Shown: positions 1-8,281, counted from the first letter of the stretch. The stretch: DNA of 64,000 nucleotides from Chloroflexota bacterium (GCA_013204555.1 JABMNO010000047.1:50881-114880), one strand, 5' to 3'. The notes: generated by a model not told the origin, from the letters alone. Translations and numbers: made by a program.

Positions 1-1
1 G

Positions 2-253
2 AACGTCTGCATAACTACCGCCTGCATCATGACGTTCGATACAACTGATGGCGGTGAGTCCGGGACGTGCGAGATGATGCTGGTCGGCCTGTTTCCGGGC
101 GTTTCGATCATTGACGTCACATCACAGGTGCAATGGGACCTGCGTGTTTCCGATAACGTACATGAAATTGCCCCTCCAACCGCTGAAGAACTTGAGATGC
201 TCCGCTTGCTGGACCAGAATTTCGTACACAGAACGCCTGGCAGGTACAGATGA
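2..253 (+). CDS. CoA-transferase subunit B, C-terminal fragment (partial at window edge)
   Basis: The reading frame is open from the window edge, so only the last 83 or so residues are present and the start lies outside. The fragment resembles the C-terminus of the beta subunit of two-subunit (family I) CoA-transferases such as glutaconate or 3-oxoadipate CoA-transferase. That tail has a hydrophobic strand, a HPGV-like turn (here LFPGV) and a closing helix with a P-P-T-x-E-E-L pattern (here PPTAEELEMLRLL). These enzymes move CoA between carboxylic acids in the cytoplasm. The alpha subunit would be expected upstream. Family assignment rests on this tail only, and the substrate cannot be told. 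Confidence 0.6.
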   Translation, partial: NVCITTACIMTFDTTDGGESGTCEMMLVGLFPGVSIIDVTSQVQWDLRVSDNVHEIAPPTAEELEMLRLLDQNFVHRTPGRYR

Positions 254-279
254 TCGCAGCATGACGCCGGTAGCTGCGC

Positions 280-1206
280 TTGCCTGAACCGGACCCATCA
301 AAACCCGCCCCAAAGAACCCACCGCGACATAAGCCGCTCACACCTGCTGCCGCGCTATTTTCGCTATTCCTCTCCACCATATGGAGCGGTAACTCCATCG
401 CGATCAAGGCAGGCCTGGATGACGCTCCAGCGCTCCGCATTGGTTGGATGCGATTTGTGACCGGCGGTCTGGTCGTACTGATCTGGGCAATCTGGACGCG
501 CGCTGATCTGCGCGTGAAAAAGGGTGAATGGACCCCGCTTCTCATACTCGGCGTGATCTTCACTATCCAGATCGCCTTCATGAACATCGGCCTTTCCCAT
601 ACCACCGCTGGTCACGGTTCTGTATTGAACGGGACCTTCCCAATATGGGTAGCCGTGCTGGCCCATTTTTTTGTCGCAGGGGACCGGCTCAATCCACTCA
701 AGGCCATTGGTGTGCTGGTGGCATACGCCGGGATATTGGTCCTCTTTCTTGACAGCCTCGGGATCGACAGTGATCTGCTTCTGGGCGACGTGTTTTCGTT
801 AACCTCCGGCTTCCTGCTGGGCGCCAGGCAGGTTTACAACTCCCGAATAGTGCAGGGAATTCACCCTGCAAAGTTGTTACTTGCGCAAGCCATATTCGGC
901 GTCGTCACCTTCGTGGTCGCCAGTTACATTTTTGAAAGTCAGGAATATGTCTGGAGCGGACGACTGCTGCTTGCGGTCTTCTATCAGGGCATCATAATCG
1001 CCGGATTTGGATTCATTGGAAACTTGTGGCTTCTCCAGAGGTACCTCCCATCGCAGGTAAGCCTGATCTCGTTATCACAGCCAATCTTCGCAATTACTCT
1101 GGCGTGGCTGGTGCTGGGTGAAGATCTGAACTCTGCGCTCTGGCTGAGCGTAATTCTGGTTATAGCGGGAGCTGGATTCGTTCAGCGCGGCAGTTCAGGC
1201 AAGTAA
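280..1206 (+). CDS. EamA/DMT-family transporter
   Basis: A 308-residue, highly hydrophobic protein with about ten membrane helices in two similar halves (roughly residues 25-150 and 160-300), the normal layout of drug/metabolite transporter (EamA) permeases in the inner membrane. The first half opens with LFLSTIWSGNSIAIKAGL and the second ends with an ITLAWLVLGEDL helix, both typical. Only a TTG start fits: an in-frame stop at 271 lies just upstream and no ATG precedes the first helix. The substrate is unknown; members export amino acids, nucleosides or other small metabolites. It follows the CoA-transferase end by 26 bp. Confidence 0.85.
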   Translation: MPEPDPSKPAPKNPPRHKPLTPAAALFSLFLSTIWSGNSIAIKAGLDDAPALRIGWMRFVTGGLVVLIWAIWTRADLRVKKGEWTPLLILGVIFTIQIAFMNIGLSHTTAGHGSVLNGTFPIWVAVLAHFFVAGDRLNPLKAIGVLVAYAGILVLFLDSLGIDSDLLLGDVFSLTSGFLLGARQVYNSRIVQGIHPAKLLLAQAIFGVVTFVVASYIFESQEYVWSGRLLLAVFYQGIIIAGFGFIGNLWLLQRYLPSQVSLISLSQPIFAITLAWLVLGEDLNSALWLSVILVIAGAGFVQRGSSGK

Positions 1207-1283
1207 CTTGATTCAATTCCCGCTAATCTGTTAAATAATCCTCATCCGCAATTTCCCGTAGTGGGCTCCGTCACACAGAACAT

Positions 1284-1664
1284 ATGCAATCCGACTCAAA
1301 TCACATCTCAATCAAAATCGCGCTTCTAGCCATCGCTGTTCTCGCCATTGTGGCGATAGCCTGTGGAAGTGGCGATTCCAACCCACCAACGCCTGCGCCA
1401 ACCGCCGTGCCAACGGGGCCGCAGTCGATGGACGCAGCCATCGAGTACGTCAGGGCGTACCTTGGCGATAAGGATTTTGAAGGCGTCAACTGCCTCGCTA
1501 CGCTGGAGGACGCACCGTCGGTAGTCTGGACCGCAGCGGAGGCCACCGACGCCATTTGGACCGTCACTCTGCGTGTCGATCCCCTCAAACTGCTGTACAA
1601 CGTTCATACGTGGGGCGTGGGCAAGTGGGATGGTCGCGTGGAGTCGTTCCGCCAAACCTGTTAG
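1284..1664 (+). CDS. Small secreted lipoprotein, function unknown
   Basis: 126 residues. The N-terminus has a lysine, a hydrophobic run and a cysteine in a lipobox-like end (AIAC, Cys27), then a Pro/Thr-rich spacer, so it is probably a lipoprotein outside the membrane. The same signal style recurs in the proteins at 6816, 31272, 34355 and 63661. The mature part is short (about 80 residues) and contains two cysteines that could pair (in VNCLATL and at the C-terminus). I do not recognise the domain. The serine hydrolase gene begins 16 bp downstream, so the two may be cotranscribed. Confidence 0.7.
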   Translation: MQSDSNHISIKIALLAIAVLAIVAIACGSGDSNPPTPAPTAVPTGPQSMDAAIEYVRAYLGDKDFEGVNCLATLEDAPSVVWTAAEATDAIWTVTLRVDPLKLLYNVHTWGVGKWDGRVESFRQTC

Positions 1665-1680
1665 TGATGGGAGCGTTCGA

Positions 1681-2712
1681 GTGGCGAGTAAGGCGATGAT
1701 CTCATTCCCAGCCTCAGACTGGGAATTCGCCACGCCAGAGGAATCGGGATTCTCTTCCGATGGCCTGAACGCAGCAGTCGCCTGGCAGGGCGACCGGCTA
1801 CCCAACGAGCCATACCGGATACTCGTATCTCGACACGGCAAGATCGTCGGAGAGTGGGAGCGGGGCCTCGACCGCGACTTCCAGCACCAACAGGCCTCCG
1901 CCAGCAAGTCGACCTACGGAGCGGTTCTCGCCATTGCCGTTCGCGAAGGCAAGATCGGCTCGATCGACGATCGCGTCGCCGACTACTACCCTGAAATGCT
2001 CGATGTGCCACCCGGAACCGGCCCCAAAGAAGGCCGCCACTACTACCCCGCCAACGACGGCATAACCTTCAAGCATCTCATCGGCAACGTCTCCGGCTAC
2101 ATGAAACCCGGTGAAGCGCCCGGCAAAGTATTCAACTACCAGACGTTTGGCATGAACATCCTCTGCCACGCCATCGCCGTCCAGTACTCGCTCTACCGCA
2201 CATCAGATCCAGAGCAGGGCGGCGGTATCGGCAAGCTCACGGAGTGGAAGATCAGAGACAAAATCGGCGGATCATGGGGCTGGGCCTGGGGCAACTTTGA
2301 TCTACCGCCAGAGGCCCGGCTGGGCATCTACGGCTACAACACCAACTACACAATAACCGCCCAAGATATGGCTCGCTGCGGCCTGCTCTGGATGCAGTAC
2401 GGGAACTGGAATGGCGAGCAAGTCATACCGGAAGAGTGGTTGAGAGAAGCCACCCGCACCAACTCATTCATCCTTGAGAATGAGCCAGAAGAGAACTGGC
2501 TATACGGCCTGGGCTTCTGGGTCAACGACAAAGGCATCTGCTGGCCCAACCTCCCCGCCAACTCGTTCGCAGCCTCAGGAGCCGGTGGCCAGCACATCTG
2601 GGTCTGGCCGGATAAAGAACTCATCATCGTCCAGAGCCCCGGAACCTATGCCAGAATGGACCGTCCCGGAGCCGCCGCAACCGTCGAAAAGATACTGGAG
2701 GCCCTCACATGA
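1681..2712 (+). CDS. Serine hydrolase, beta-lactamase/class C family
   Basis: 343 residues from the GTG at 1681, chosen because GGGAG lies 8 bp upstream and it starts just after the previous gene's stop; a longer frame from 1573 would overlap that gene. The SxxK nucleophile motif is SASK (Ser73, Lys76) and a Tyr in FNYQT (about residue 153) fits the second motif of the class C beta-lactamase/6-aminohexanoate-dimer hydrolase fold. A GGQHIWVWPDKELI segment near the end matches the C-terminal strand. Members are esterases, amidases or peptidases. No signal peptide is seen, so it is probably cytoplasmic. The stop overlaps the next start (ATGA), indicating translational coupling to the dehydrogenase. 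Confidence 0.85.
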   Translation: MASKAMISFPASDWEFATPEESGFSSDGLNAAVAWQGDRLPNEPYRILVSRHGKIVGEWERGLDRDFQHQQASASKSTYGAVLAIAVREGKIGSIDDRVADYYPEMLDVPPGTGPKEGRHYYPANDGITFKHLIGNVSGYMKPGEAPGKVFNYQTFGMNILCHAIAVQYSLYRTSDPEQGGGIGKLTEWKIRDKIGGSWGWAWGNFDLPPEARLGIYGYNTNYTITAQDMARCGLLWMQYGNWNGEQVIPEEWLREATRTNSFILENEPEENWLYGLGFWVNDKGICWPNLPANSFAASGAGGQHIWVWPDKELIIVQSPGTYARMDRPGAAATVEKILEALT

Positions 2713-3728
2713 CACTGCTCGCCCGAGACTACGACATCCGTTACGGCCACGGACTGGCACTTGTTGAGTCAGCAAAGTGGCCCCGCTACGTCGCCGTGAG
2801 CACGCCAACCGCCTGGAAGACCGCTCAGCCGTTCCTCGCACAGCAACCCGCAGGCGTGATCTTCAACGAGTGGCTCGACAGCACCCACATTGAAGAAACC
2901 ACCGCCAGCCTGCCAGATGACGCCGAACTCGCCGTCGGCATTGGCTCTGGCCGCGCGCTGGACCATGCCAAAGTCGTCGCCGCCCGCAAGAACATCCCGC
3001 TCATCCAGCTCCCCACGGTGATCTCCACCGGCGCCATCATCCACACCTTCTGCGGCAACTGGACCGGCCGTATCATGAACGGCTTCCTCGCCGAAGTCGC
3101 CGCCGAACACGTACTCATCGACTACGATCTCATCCTCTCTGGCCCCGAACGCCTCAACACCGCGGGTATTGGCGACATCCTCTGCGGCTACGCTGGCATC
3201 TCAGAGTGGCGACACAGCGCCTCCCTTGGCCTCACCGACCCGTTCGACGATGAACTTGCGGATCCCGTAATCTCGTTCCACCGCCAGATCGTCCAGGACT
3301 TCCCTGCAACTCTCGGCCCCAATCAGGAACTCACCCCGGCCAGCGTCAAATTCATCATGAAGGCCGTCCAGGGCCGCGACGACCACATGCTCAAGCACCC
3401 CGCCGCACCCGGTGCCGACCACAGCTTCTGCTTCTCCGTAGAGTGGGCCAACGACAAGTTCTGGATCCACGGTGAAACCTGCGCCCTGGCCGCAGTCATA
3501 GTCGCCTGGCACACAGCACAAGACCCAGATGAGATCATCCGACGACTCGACACCTGCAAAGTCCGGTTCCGCCCCGCCGACATCGAGATGACCAAAGAGG
3601 AGCTACGCGTCGGCCTGGAAGCGCTCCCGGAGTGGATGTCCCGCGGCAACGCAGACTCCGTCATGCAGCGCGACCCCGTCATCGGCGACAAGTTCGAAGA
3701 ATGCTGGAACTGGCTCCAAACAATCTAG
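2709..3728 (+). CDS. Iron-containing alcohol dehydrogenase, glycerol-1-phosphate dehydrogenase-like
   Basis: 339 residues. The nucleotide-binding part has GIGSGRALDHAK (77-88) and PTVISTGA (102-109). The metal ligands of the family are visible: Asp156 in GIGDILCGY, His238 in GADHSF and His254 in IHGE. These resemble sn-glycerol-1-phosphate/glycerol dehydrogenases, which use NAD(P)H to interconvert a ketone phosphate and an alcohol phosphate. The actual substrate is not known, and a bacterial role outside lipid synthesis is likely. It overlaps the serine hydrolase by 4 bp and closes this small operon. Confidence 0.8.
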   Translation: MTLLARDYDIRYGHGLALVESAKWPRYVAVSTPTAWKTAQPFLAQQPAGVIFNEWLDSTHIEETTASLPDDAELAVGIGSGRALDHAKVVAARKNIPLIQLPTVISTGAIIHTFCGNWTGRIMNGFLAEVAAEHVLIDYDLILSGPERLNTAGIGDILCGYAGISEWRHSASLGLTDPFDDELADPVISFHRQIVQDFPATLGPNQELTPASVKFIMKAVQGRDDHMLKHPAAPGADHSFCFSVEWANDKFWIHGETCALAAVIVAWHTAQDPDEIIRRLDTCKVRFRPADIEMTKEELRVGLEALPEWMSRGNADSVMQRDPVIGDKFEECWNWLQTI

Positions 3729-3780
3729 GCGGCCTACACCACAACCCCCTCCAACCCCCGAACCCAGGCCCATCCCCAAC

Positions 3781-3813
3781 CGTCTTTCCGGCAATGGCCG
3801 GAATCTAGGCACG
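3781..3813. repeat. 33-bp palindromic repeat (family A), forward copy
   Basis: A copy of a dispersed element that begins CGTCTTTCCGGC and ends CCAGGCACG, here with small changes (GAATCTAGGCACG). The centre folds into a hairpin from TTCCGGC and GCCGGAA. The 24 bp reaching into it from the left (from about 3770) recur at the copy at 4406. Confidence 0.85.
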
Positions 3814-3962
3814 TCCATAGTAGCCCACGACAACTCACGATCTCACACACCAGTTCGACTGGCGATTGCACTATTCAATCGTGCCACCTGCATGTTGGCG
3901 ATCGAGCGTCGGTACGATAAAAGTCTCCGCATATACAACCCGATATCAACTACGGAATTGCG

Positions 3963-3995
3963 CGTGCCTGGATTCCGGCCTTCGCCGGAAAGACG
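3963..3995. repeat. 33-bp palindromic repeat (family A), reverse copy, left flank of GIY-YIG gene
   Basis: Reverse orientation copy (CGTGCCTGG to AAAGACG). It ends directly before the ATGAGGAG that supplies the ribosome site of the GIY-YIG gene, and forms an inverted pair with the copy at 4322-4354. Confidence 0.9.
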
Positions 3996-4010
3996 ATGAG
4001 GAGTGGGCCT

Positions 4011-4310
4011 GTGAAACAACCGTGTGTGTACTTGATGGCAAGCAGACGGAATGGAACTCTTTATCTTGGCGTGACCTCAGACCTGACGACCCGCATCTGG
4101 CAACACAAAGAAGCGTTCGTAGAGAGCTTCACCAAAAGGCATGGAGTCAAAAACCTGGCCTGGTACGAACCACATGAGACCATGGAGTCCGCTATCACTC
4201 GTGAAAAAGCCATCAAAAGCTGGAAGCGTGCGTGGAAGTTGCACCTAATTGAGCGAACCAACCCGCACTGGGCAGACCTCTACGAAGAACTAATCAGTAC
4301 CCCAGTCTGA
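4011..4310 (+). CDS. GIY-YIG nuclease family protein (YhbQ/UPF0213-like)
   Basis: 99 residues from the GTG at 4011, chosen because GAGGAG sits 7 bp upstream; an ATG at 3996 is also possible. The GIY-YIG core appears as CVYLMAS followed by TLYLGVTSDL (the first signature reads CVY, the second YLG). An Arg follows in TTRIWQHK, and a Glu-containing helix lies near AITREKAIKSWKR. The closing NPHWADLYEEL is typical of the small stand-alone members. Such proteins are single-domain nucleases or nuclease-like proteins with poorly known roles. The gene is exactly bracketed by inverted copies of the family A palindrome, which suggests it moves with, or acts on, that repeat. That link is inference. Confidence 0.85.
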   Translation: MKQPCVYLMASRRNGTLYLGVTSDLTTRIWQHKEAFVESFTKRHGVKNLAWYEPHETMESAITREKAIKSWKRAWKLHLIERTNPHWADLYEELISTPV

Positions 4311-4321
4311 CCTCACAACGC

Positions 4322-4354
4322 CGTCTTTCCGGCGTAGGCCGGAATCCAGGCACG
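4322..4354. repeat. 33-bp palindromic repeat (family A), right flank of GIY-YIG gene
   Basis: Forward copy beginning 11 bp after the GIY-YIG stop codon, inverted relative to the copy at 3963-3995. Hairpin arms TTCCGGC and GCCGGAA surround GTAG. It may also act as the gene's terminator, although no T-tract follows. Confidence 0.9.
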
Positions 4355-4405
4355 CAAACATCTCACCCCATCGCGCCTCCCATCTCCCCACGCCCCATCC
4401 CCAAC

Positions 4406-4438
4406 CGTCTTTCCGGCGAAGGCCGGAACCCAGGCACG
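4406..4438. repeat. 33-bp palindromic repeat (family A), forward copy
   Basis: Best-conserved forward copy in this cluster (CGTCTTTCCGGCGAAG, then GCCGGAACCCAGGCACG). It shares its left flank CCCATCCCCAAC with the copy at 3781, so those two outer copies form a direct pair around the inner inverted pair. Confidence 0.9.
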
Positions 4439-4582
4439 CAAACACCTCACCCCAGCGCATCCCTCGATCCCACGTCCAATCTCCCCCACATCCGCGCTCA
4501 CAACCTCAGCAAAACAATCTCCCGCTGGTAAACTGCGCCACTACGTGAGACCACTCGCGATTTGCACGTTCAGGAGCTTCAT

Positions 4583-5263
4583 TTGTACGCGATGACCATC
4601 GTTGGGGGCCGCGGAGAGCGGCTGAGGCCTTACACGGACACCGTGCCGAAGCCCATGGTGCCGGTCAACGACCGCCCGCTCATCAGCTACCAGATCGACT
4701 GGATGCGGAACAACGGCGTCACAGATGTCGTCTTCCTCACCGGATACATGGAAGAGAAGTTCCGAGAGTACATCGGCGACGGATCAGCCTTGGGCATCAA
4801 CGCCCACTACTCCAATGAGGACACCCCACTCGGCCGCGGCGGAGCGGTGAAACAGGGCCTTCAACACATCCCGGACTCGGAAGAGATGATCCTGGTCTGC
4901 AACGGCGACGTCATCACGGACCAGTCCCTCGAACCACTGAAAGACCTCCAGAAAACCAACAACGCCATCGCCACCATCACCCTCGTGCCATACCCAAACC
5001 AGTACGGAGTGGTGAGGGCGGACGACGACGCCTACGTCACCTCATTCGCTGAAAAGGCAGAACTCAACCTCTGGATCAACGGCGGAATATACCTGTTCAC
5101 CCGGGAGATCGACGACCTTCTGCCTGATATCGGAGATCACGAAACTGAAACCTTCCCGCAGCTCGCACAAGCCAAGCGCATGGCCGCCTACAAATCGTCG
5201 GCGTACTGGACCAGCGTTGAGTCGCAGAAAGAGTTGAGGGAAGCCGGAGAGTACTTCAAATGA
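4583..5263 (+). CDS. NDP-sugar pyrophosphorylase (nucleotidyltransferase)
   Basis: 226 residues from the TTG at 4583, which has AGGAG 6 bp upstream; an ATG at 4592 is the alternative. The N-terminus has the family signature GGRGERLRPYTDTVPKPMV, which binds the nucleotide triphosphate and carries the catalytic Arg and Lys. CNGDVITD (the metal-binding Asp in GD) and WINGGIYLF (sugar pocket) follow. It should join a sugar 1-phosphate to an NTP, as mannose-1-phosphate guanylyltransferases do. It is shorter than full GMP-type enzymes and has no left-handed beta-helix. The stop overlaps the sulfatase start by 4 bp, so the two are coupled. The sugar is unknown. Confidence 0.85.
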   Translation: MYAMTIVGGRGERLRPYTDTVPKPMVPVNDRPLISYQIDWMRNNGVTDVVFLTGYMEEKFREYIGDGSALGINAHYSNEDTPLGRGGAVKQGLQHIPDSEEMILVCNGDVITDQSLEPLKDLQKTNNAIATITLVPYPNQYGVVRADDDAYVTSFAEKAELNLWINGGIYLFTREIDDLLPDIGDHETETFPQLAQAKRMAAYKSSAYWTSVESQKELREAGEYFK

Positions 5264-6717
5264 GCGACCAGCCAAACATCGTCTTCATCCTCCCAGACCA
5301 GTTGAGGCCAGACTTCCTCAGCACCTACGGCGCATCGTTCATCGACACTCCCAATATCGACAAAATCGCCAACGAGGGCATCCGCTACACCCGTGCCTAC
5401 TCAGCATCCCCAATCTGTGTACCGGCCCGCTCTGCGCTCCTCACGGGCATGAACGCCATCCGGAACGGCGTATCCGACAACCTCCACCGCGTCCGGTCCG
5501 ACTACGAAGCCGCCGGAATCGCAACGTGGCCCCAGCTCCTCGACGACGCTGGCTACTACACCGCCGCCATCGGCAAGATGCACTTCTACCCGTGGGACGC
5601 CCGCCACGGCTTCCAGCGTCGGGTGATCTGCGAGGACAAACGCTGGCTGGAGGTTCGGGACGACTACTACCACTACCTCCGCGACCGCGGCCTCCGAAAG
5701 CTCCACGGCAACGAGCACGAGGGATATTTCGAGAATCGTGGCGCCATAACGCATCAGCTCCCGTGGGAGCACTCATGGGACAGATTCGTAGGCCGTGAAG
5801 CCGTCCACTTCATCGACAACTACGGCGATGAAGAGCCCTTCGCCATGATGGTCGGCTTCCCCGGCCCGCACTGCCCCTACGACCCGCCAGAAGACTTCCC
5901 CGAAGTCTTCGACCCGGAGCAGATGCCCGCATCAATCCCTGAAGCCGAAGGCGACACCCCATCGCTGCGGCAGCAAAACGTCGACGGTAACAAGCGTCCC
6001 TGGAACGGCGTCGACTACACGGAGTTCACAGAGGAGCACAAGAAGAAGATCCGCGCCCACTACGCCGGACTGGTGAAGGGCATCGACTATGAAGTTGGCC
6101 TCATCCTGGAGTCGCTGCGCGCAAAAGGCGTGCTCGATAACACCATCATCATCTTCGCCACCGATCACGCCGACTACCTCGGCGACCACAACCTCATCGG
6201 CAAGGCATCCTCCTACGAAACCTGCATGAACATCCCTCTCATCGTGCGCGTCCCCGGCATGGAGCCCACCGTCTCAGATGAGCTGGTGGAACTCCGTGAC
6301 GTCACCGCCACAATGCTCGCCTTCGCAGGCGTCGACCGCCCCGCCAACATGGACTCGCAAACGCTCCCAGGCCTGCCCATCTCCACCGACGAACCCCGCG
6401 ACCGAATTTACGGTCTGCTATCCGACGGCTGGATGATCAACGACGGCACCTGGAAACTCGCAAAGTACGCCACCGGCGAAAACGTCCTCTTCAACCTGAA
6501 AGACGACCCCACAGAGCAGCACAACCTCATAGAAGACCCGCACCACGCGGCAACGCTAGCCCGGCTCGATACCGACCTCACAACCTACGTGATGGAAGAA
6601 ATGCGCCAGTCCATGTTCGACCGCCTCGCCCACGCCGGCGACATGTCCCAGGACCCCGCCTTCGGCCGAGAAGGCTGGCAACAGCCGTTCCCGGCGCCGA
6701 TGGAGTTTGTGAACTAA
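5260..6717 (+). CDS. Sulfatase (type I, formylglycine-dependent)
   Basis: 485 residues. The N-terminal block has NIVFILPDQLRPD (metal-binding Asp) and the formylglycine motif C-V-P-A-R (Cys53, Pro55, Arg57), inside SPICVPARSALLTG. Downstream, ATDHADYLGDHNLIGK supplies the second metal and substrate site. The Cys must be oxidised by a formylglycine-generating enzyme, and one is encoded at 13878. It should hydrolyse sulfate or phosphonate esters. No signal peptide is evident, so it appears cytoplasmic. It is coupled to the nucleotidyltransferase by a 4-bp overlap. A copy of its last 39 codons occurs at 8282-8401. Confidence 0.9.
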   Translation: MSDQPNIVFILPDQLRPDFLSTYGASFIDTPNIDKIANEGIRYTRAYSASPICVPARSALLTGMNAIRNGVSDNLHRVRSDYEAAGIATWPQLLDDAGYYTAAIGKMHFYPWDARHGFQRRVICEDKRWLEVRDDYYHYLRDRGLRKLHGNEHEGYFENRGAITHQLPWEHSWDRFVGREAVHFIDNYGDEEPFAMMVGFPGPHCPYDPPEDFPEVFDPEQMPASIPEAEGDTPSLRQQNVDGNKRPWNGVDYTEFTEEHKKKIRAHYAGLVKGIDYEVGLILESLRAKGVLDNTIIIFATDHADYLGDHNLIGKASSYETCMNIPLIVRVPGMEPTVSDELVELRDVTATMLAFAGVDRPANMDSQTLPGLPISTDEPRDRIYGLLSDGWMINDGTWKLAKYATGENVLFNLKDDPTEQHNLIEDPHHAATLARLDTDLTTYVMEEMRQSMFDRLAHAGDMSQDPAFGREGWQQPFPAPMEFVN

Positions 6718-6815
6718 CCTCCAACCATCCTGATAGCGGTGCCGAATTACGCCGTTCAGGTTTACGGTATAGTTATCACGATCCTCAGCCCTTAAGGCGC
6801 CCATCGGTAGACAGC

Positions 6816-7877
6816 ATGGAAGCCCTATTTAAGAGGCCATTACGCGACCCGAACATCTTTCGGCGGTCCACACGGAAAGCACTTTTACCAGCCCTGTTCG
6901 GGTTCGTAGCAATTGCCGTCGCCTGTAGCGGCGGTGGCGACCAAAACGCGACGCCTGAGCCTGCAGCCGCGCCTGAAATCGAAGGTGCGCCCTCAATCTC
7001 CAGTTGGGGCACGGAGGGGACCGGCGATGGACAATTCGCGTTTCCTTTCGGGATCGTCGTAGACGCTTCCGGCGACGTTTATGTGGCCGACGCGGGCAAT
7101 GATCGGGTGCAGGTATTTAGTCCCGAGGGTCGTTTCCTGCGGAACTGGGGCTCTGAAGGCAGTGGAGATGGACAGTTCCGATCACCTACTCACGTGGCGG
7201 TAGATGCTTCGGCTAATGTCTACGTAGCCGACTCTGGCAATGATCGGGTGCAGGTATTTAGTTCCGAGGGCCGTTTCCTGCGGAAGTGGGGCTCAGAAGG
7301 CAGCGGCGACGGACAGTTCAATGGCCTCGAAGGCGTCTGTCTAGACGCTTCAGGCAACGTCTATGTGGCCGACTATCGCAATCACCGGGTGCAGGTATTT
7401 AGTTCCGAGGGCCATTTCCTGAGGAAGTGGGGCTCTGAGGGCAGCGACGACGGAGAGTTTCGAGCACCTGCCAGCATCGCGGTGGACATTTCGGGCAACG
7501 TCTTTGTGACCGACCTACTCAACTACAGCGTGCAGGTTTTCAGCTCGGAAGGCCAGTTCCTGTGGAAATGGGGCTCTGAAGGCAGCGGCGACGGACAGTT
7601 CGATGGCCCGGAAGGTGTCGGTGTCGACACTTCAGGCAACGTCTATGTGGTCGATAATTTCAATCACCGGGTGCAGGTATTCAGTCCTGAGGGCCGGTTC
7701 CTGCGGAATTGGGGCTCGGAAGGTACAGGTGATGGAGAGTTCGTCGCTCCCATCGGCATCGCGTTGGACGCTTCGGGCAACGTCTACGTGGCCGATCTAC
7801 TCAACCACCGCGTGCAGGTGTTCAGCTCCAAAGGCCACCTCCTGATGAAGTGGGACTCGAAGGGCAGCGGGGCCTGA
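6816..7877 (+). CDS. NHL-repeat (beta-propeller) lipoprotein
   Basis: 353 residues. A positively charged start, hydrophobic segment and lipobox-like AVAC (Cys37) indicate export and lipid attachment. From residue 63 come six nearly identical 47-residue NHL repeats, each built on WGSEGSGDGQF, then VDASGNVYVAD and RVQVFSSEGRFL. A six-bladed propeller would form an extracellular binding or ring-cleaving platform. After the sixth repeat the protein ends abruptly in WDSKGSGA, and recognisable repeat sequence continues beyond the stop (7860-7935), so the gene was probably longer. High repeat similarity at the DNA level suggests recent expansion or gene conversion. Confidence 0.9.
   Translation: MEALFKRPLRDPNIFRRSTRKALLPALFGFVAIAVACSGGGDQNATPEPAAAPEIEGAPSISSWGTEGTGDGQFAFPFGIVVDASGDVYVADAGNDRVQVFSPEGRFLRNWGSEGSGDGQFRSPTHVAVDASANVYVADSGNDRVQVFSSEGRFLRKWGSEGSGDGQFNGLEGVCLDASGNVYVADYRNHRVQVFSSEGHFLRKWGSEGSDDGEFRAPASIAVDISGNVFVTDLLNYSVQVFSSEGQFLWKWGSEGSGDGQFDGPEGVGVDTSGNVYVVDNFNHRVQVFSPEGRFLRNWGSEGTGDGEFVAPIGIALDASGNVYVADLLNHRVQVFSSKGHLLMKWDSKGSGA
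7002..7847 (+). repeat. Six 141-bp in-frame tandem repeats (NHL units)
   Basis: Six units of 141 bp inside the lipoprotein gene. Units 2, 3 and 5 are the most alike. Recurrent blocks are GGGCTCTGAAGGCAGCGG and GTGCAGGTATTTAGTTCCGA. Unit length is constant, as expected for unequal exchange between repeats. Confidence 0.9.
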
Positions 7878-7935
7878 CAGCTCGATGATCCCATAGGCAT
7901 CTGGTGGGCGACTCGGGCAAAGTCTGCGGGTTCTG
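7860..7935 (+). pseudogene. Decayed seventh NHL repeat
   Basis: After the stop at 7875-7877 the DNA still follows the repeat pattern (GACAGCTCGATGATCCCATA, then GCGACTCGGGCAAAGTCTG), with small shifts relative to GACAGTTCGATGGCCCGGAA and GACACTTCAGGCAACGTCTA of repeat 5. An indel and substitutions around 7868-7877 created the stop, which points to truncation of a longer propeller. Confidence 0.6.
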
Positions 7936-8029
7936 TCAGAACTCAGTTTCCGATGGACGTCGTCTTGCCAGCCGGACTCTGGCGACTCCGCGCCCGACGT
8001 GAGAGCCCCATCAACCGCACCCACCACAC

Positions 8030-8062
8030 CGTCCTTCCAGCGAAGGCTGGAACCCAGGCACG
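8030..8062. repeat. 33-bp palindromic repeat (family A variant)
   Basis: CGTCCTTCCAGCGAAGGCTGGAACC variant in which both hairpin arms changed together (TTCCAGC with GCTGGAA), so pairing is kept. It lies in a longer direct repeat (about 8009-8070) repeated at about 8167-8228. Confidence 0.85.
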
Positions 8063-8110
8063 GCCACACTCATCACAGCGAACACAACTTTCACGCGCCC
8101 TCCCCCATCC

Positions 8111-8156
8111 ATCGTCCTGAGGAGGGCAGCTCCGCGTCCGACGTGAGGACCTCATC
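8111..8156. repeat. Dispersed repeat family B copy
   Basis: ATCGTCCTGAGGAGGGCAGC followed by TCCGCGTCCGACGTGAGGAC and CTCATC. Related copies are at 12832-12878, 12918-12961, 23098-23143 and 23203-23244; a degraded one precedes it at about 7969-8012. Confidence 0.7.
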
Positions 8157-8187
8157 CCCCACGCTCCATCAACCGCGCCCACCACAC

Positions 8188-8220
8188 CGTCCTTCCAGCG
8201 AAGGCTGGAACCCAGGCACG
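8188..8220. repeat. 33-bp palindromic repeat (family A variant), second copy
   Basis: Identical in core to the copy at 8030-8062, and the identity extends on both sides (CATCAACCGC on the left, GGCCACACT on the right). The segment carrying a family B and a family A element has therefore been duplicated in tandem with a period of 158 bp. Confidence 0.85.
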
Positions 8221-8281
8221 GCCACACTATTCATCGGGAATGTTTGCATCGCGTGCGCAATTCCCATCCGATGCATTGTAA

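Noticed and set aside
1573..1680. N-terminal extension of the serine hydrolase
   Set aside because: It overlaps the lipoprotein gene in another frame; the GTG at 1681 has a clear ribosome site.
4313..4501. Small minus-strand frame containing AWVPAFAGKT and AWIPAYAGKT
   Set aside because: These peptides are just the translation of the family A palindromic repeats; the same happens at 7943-8227.
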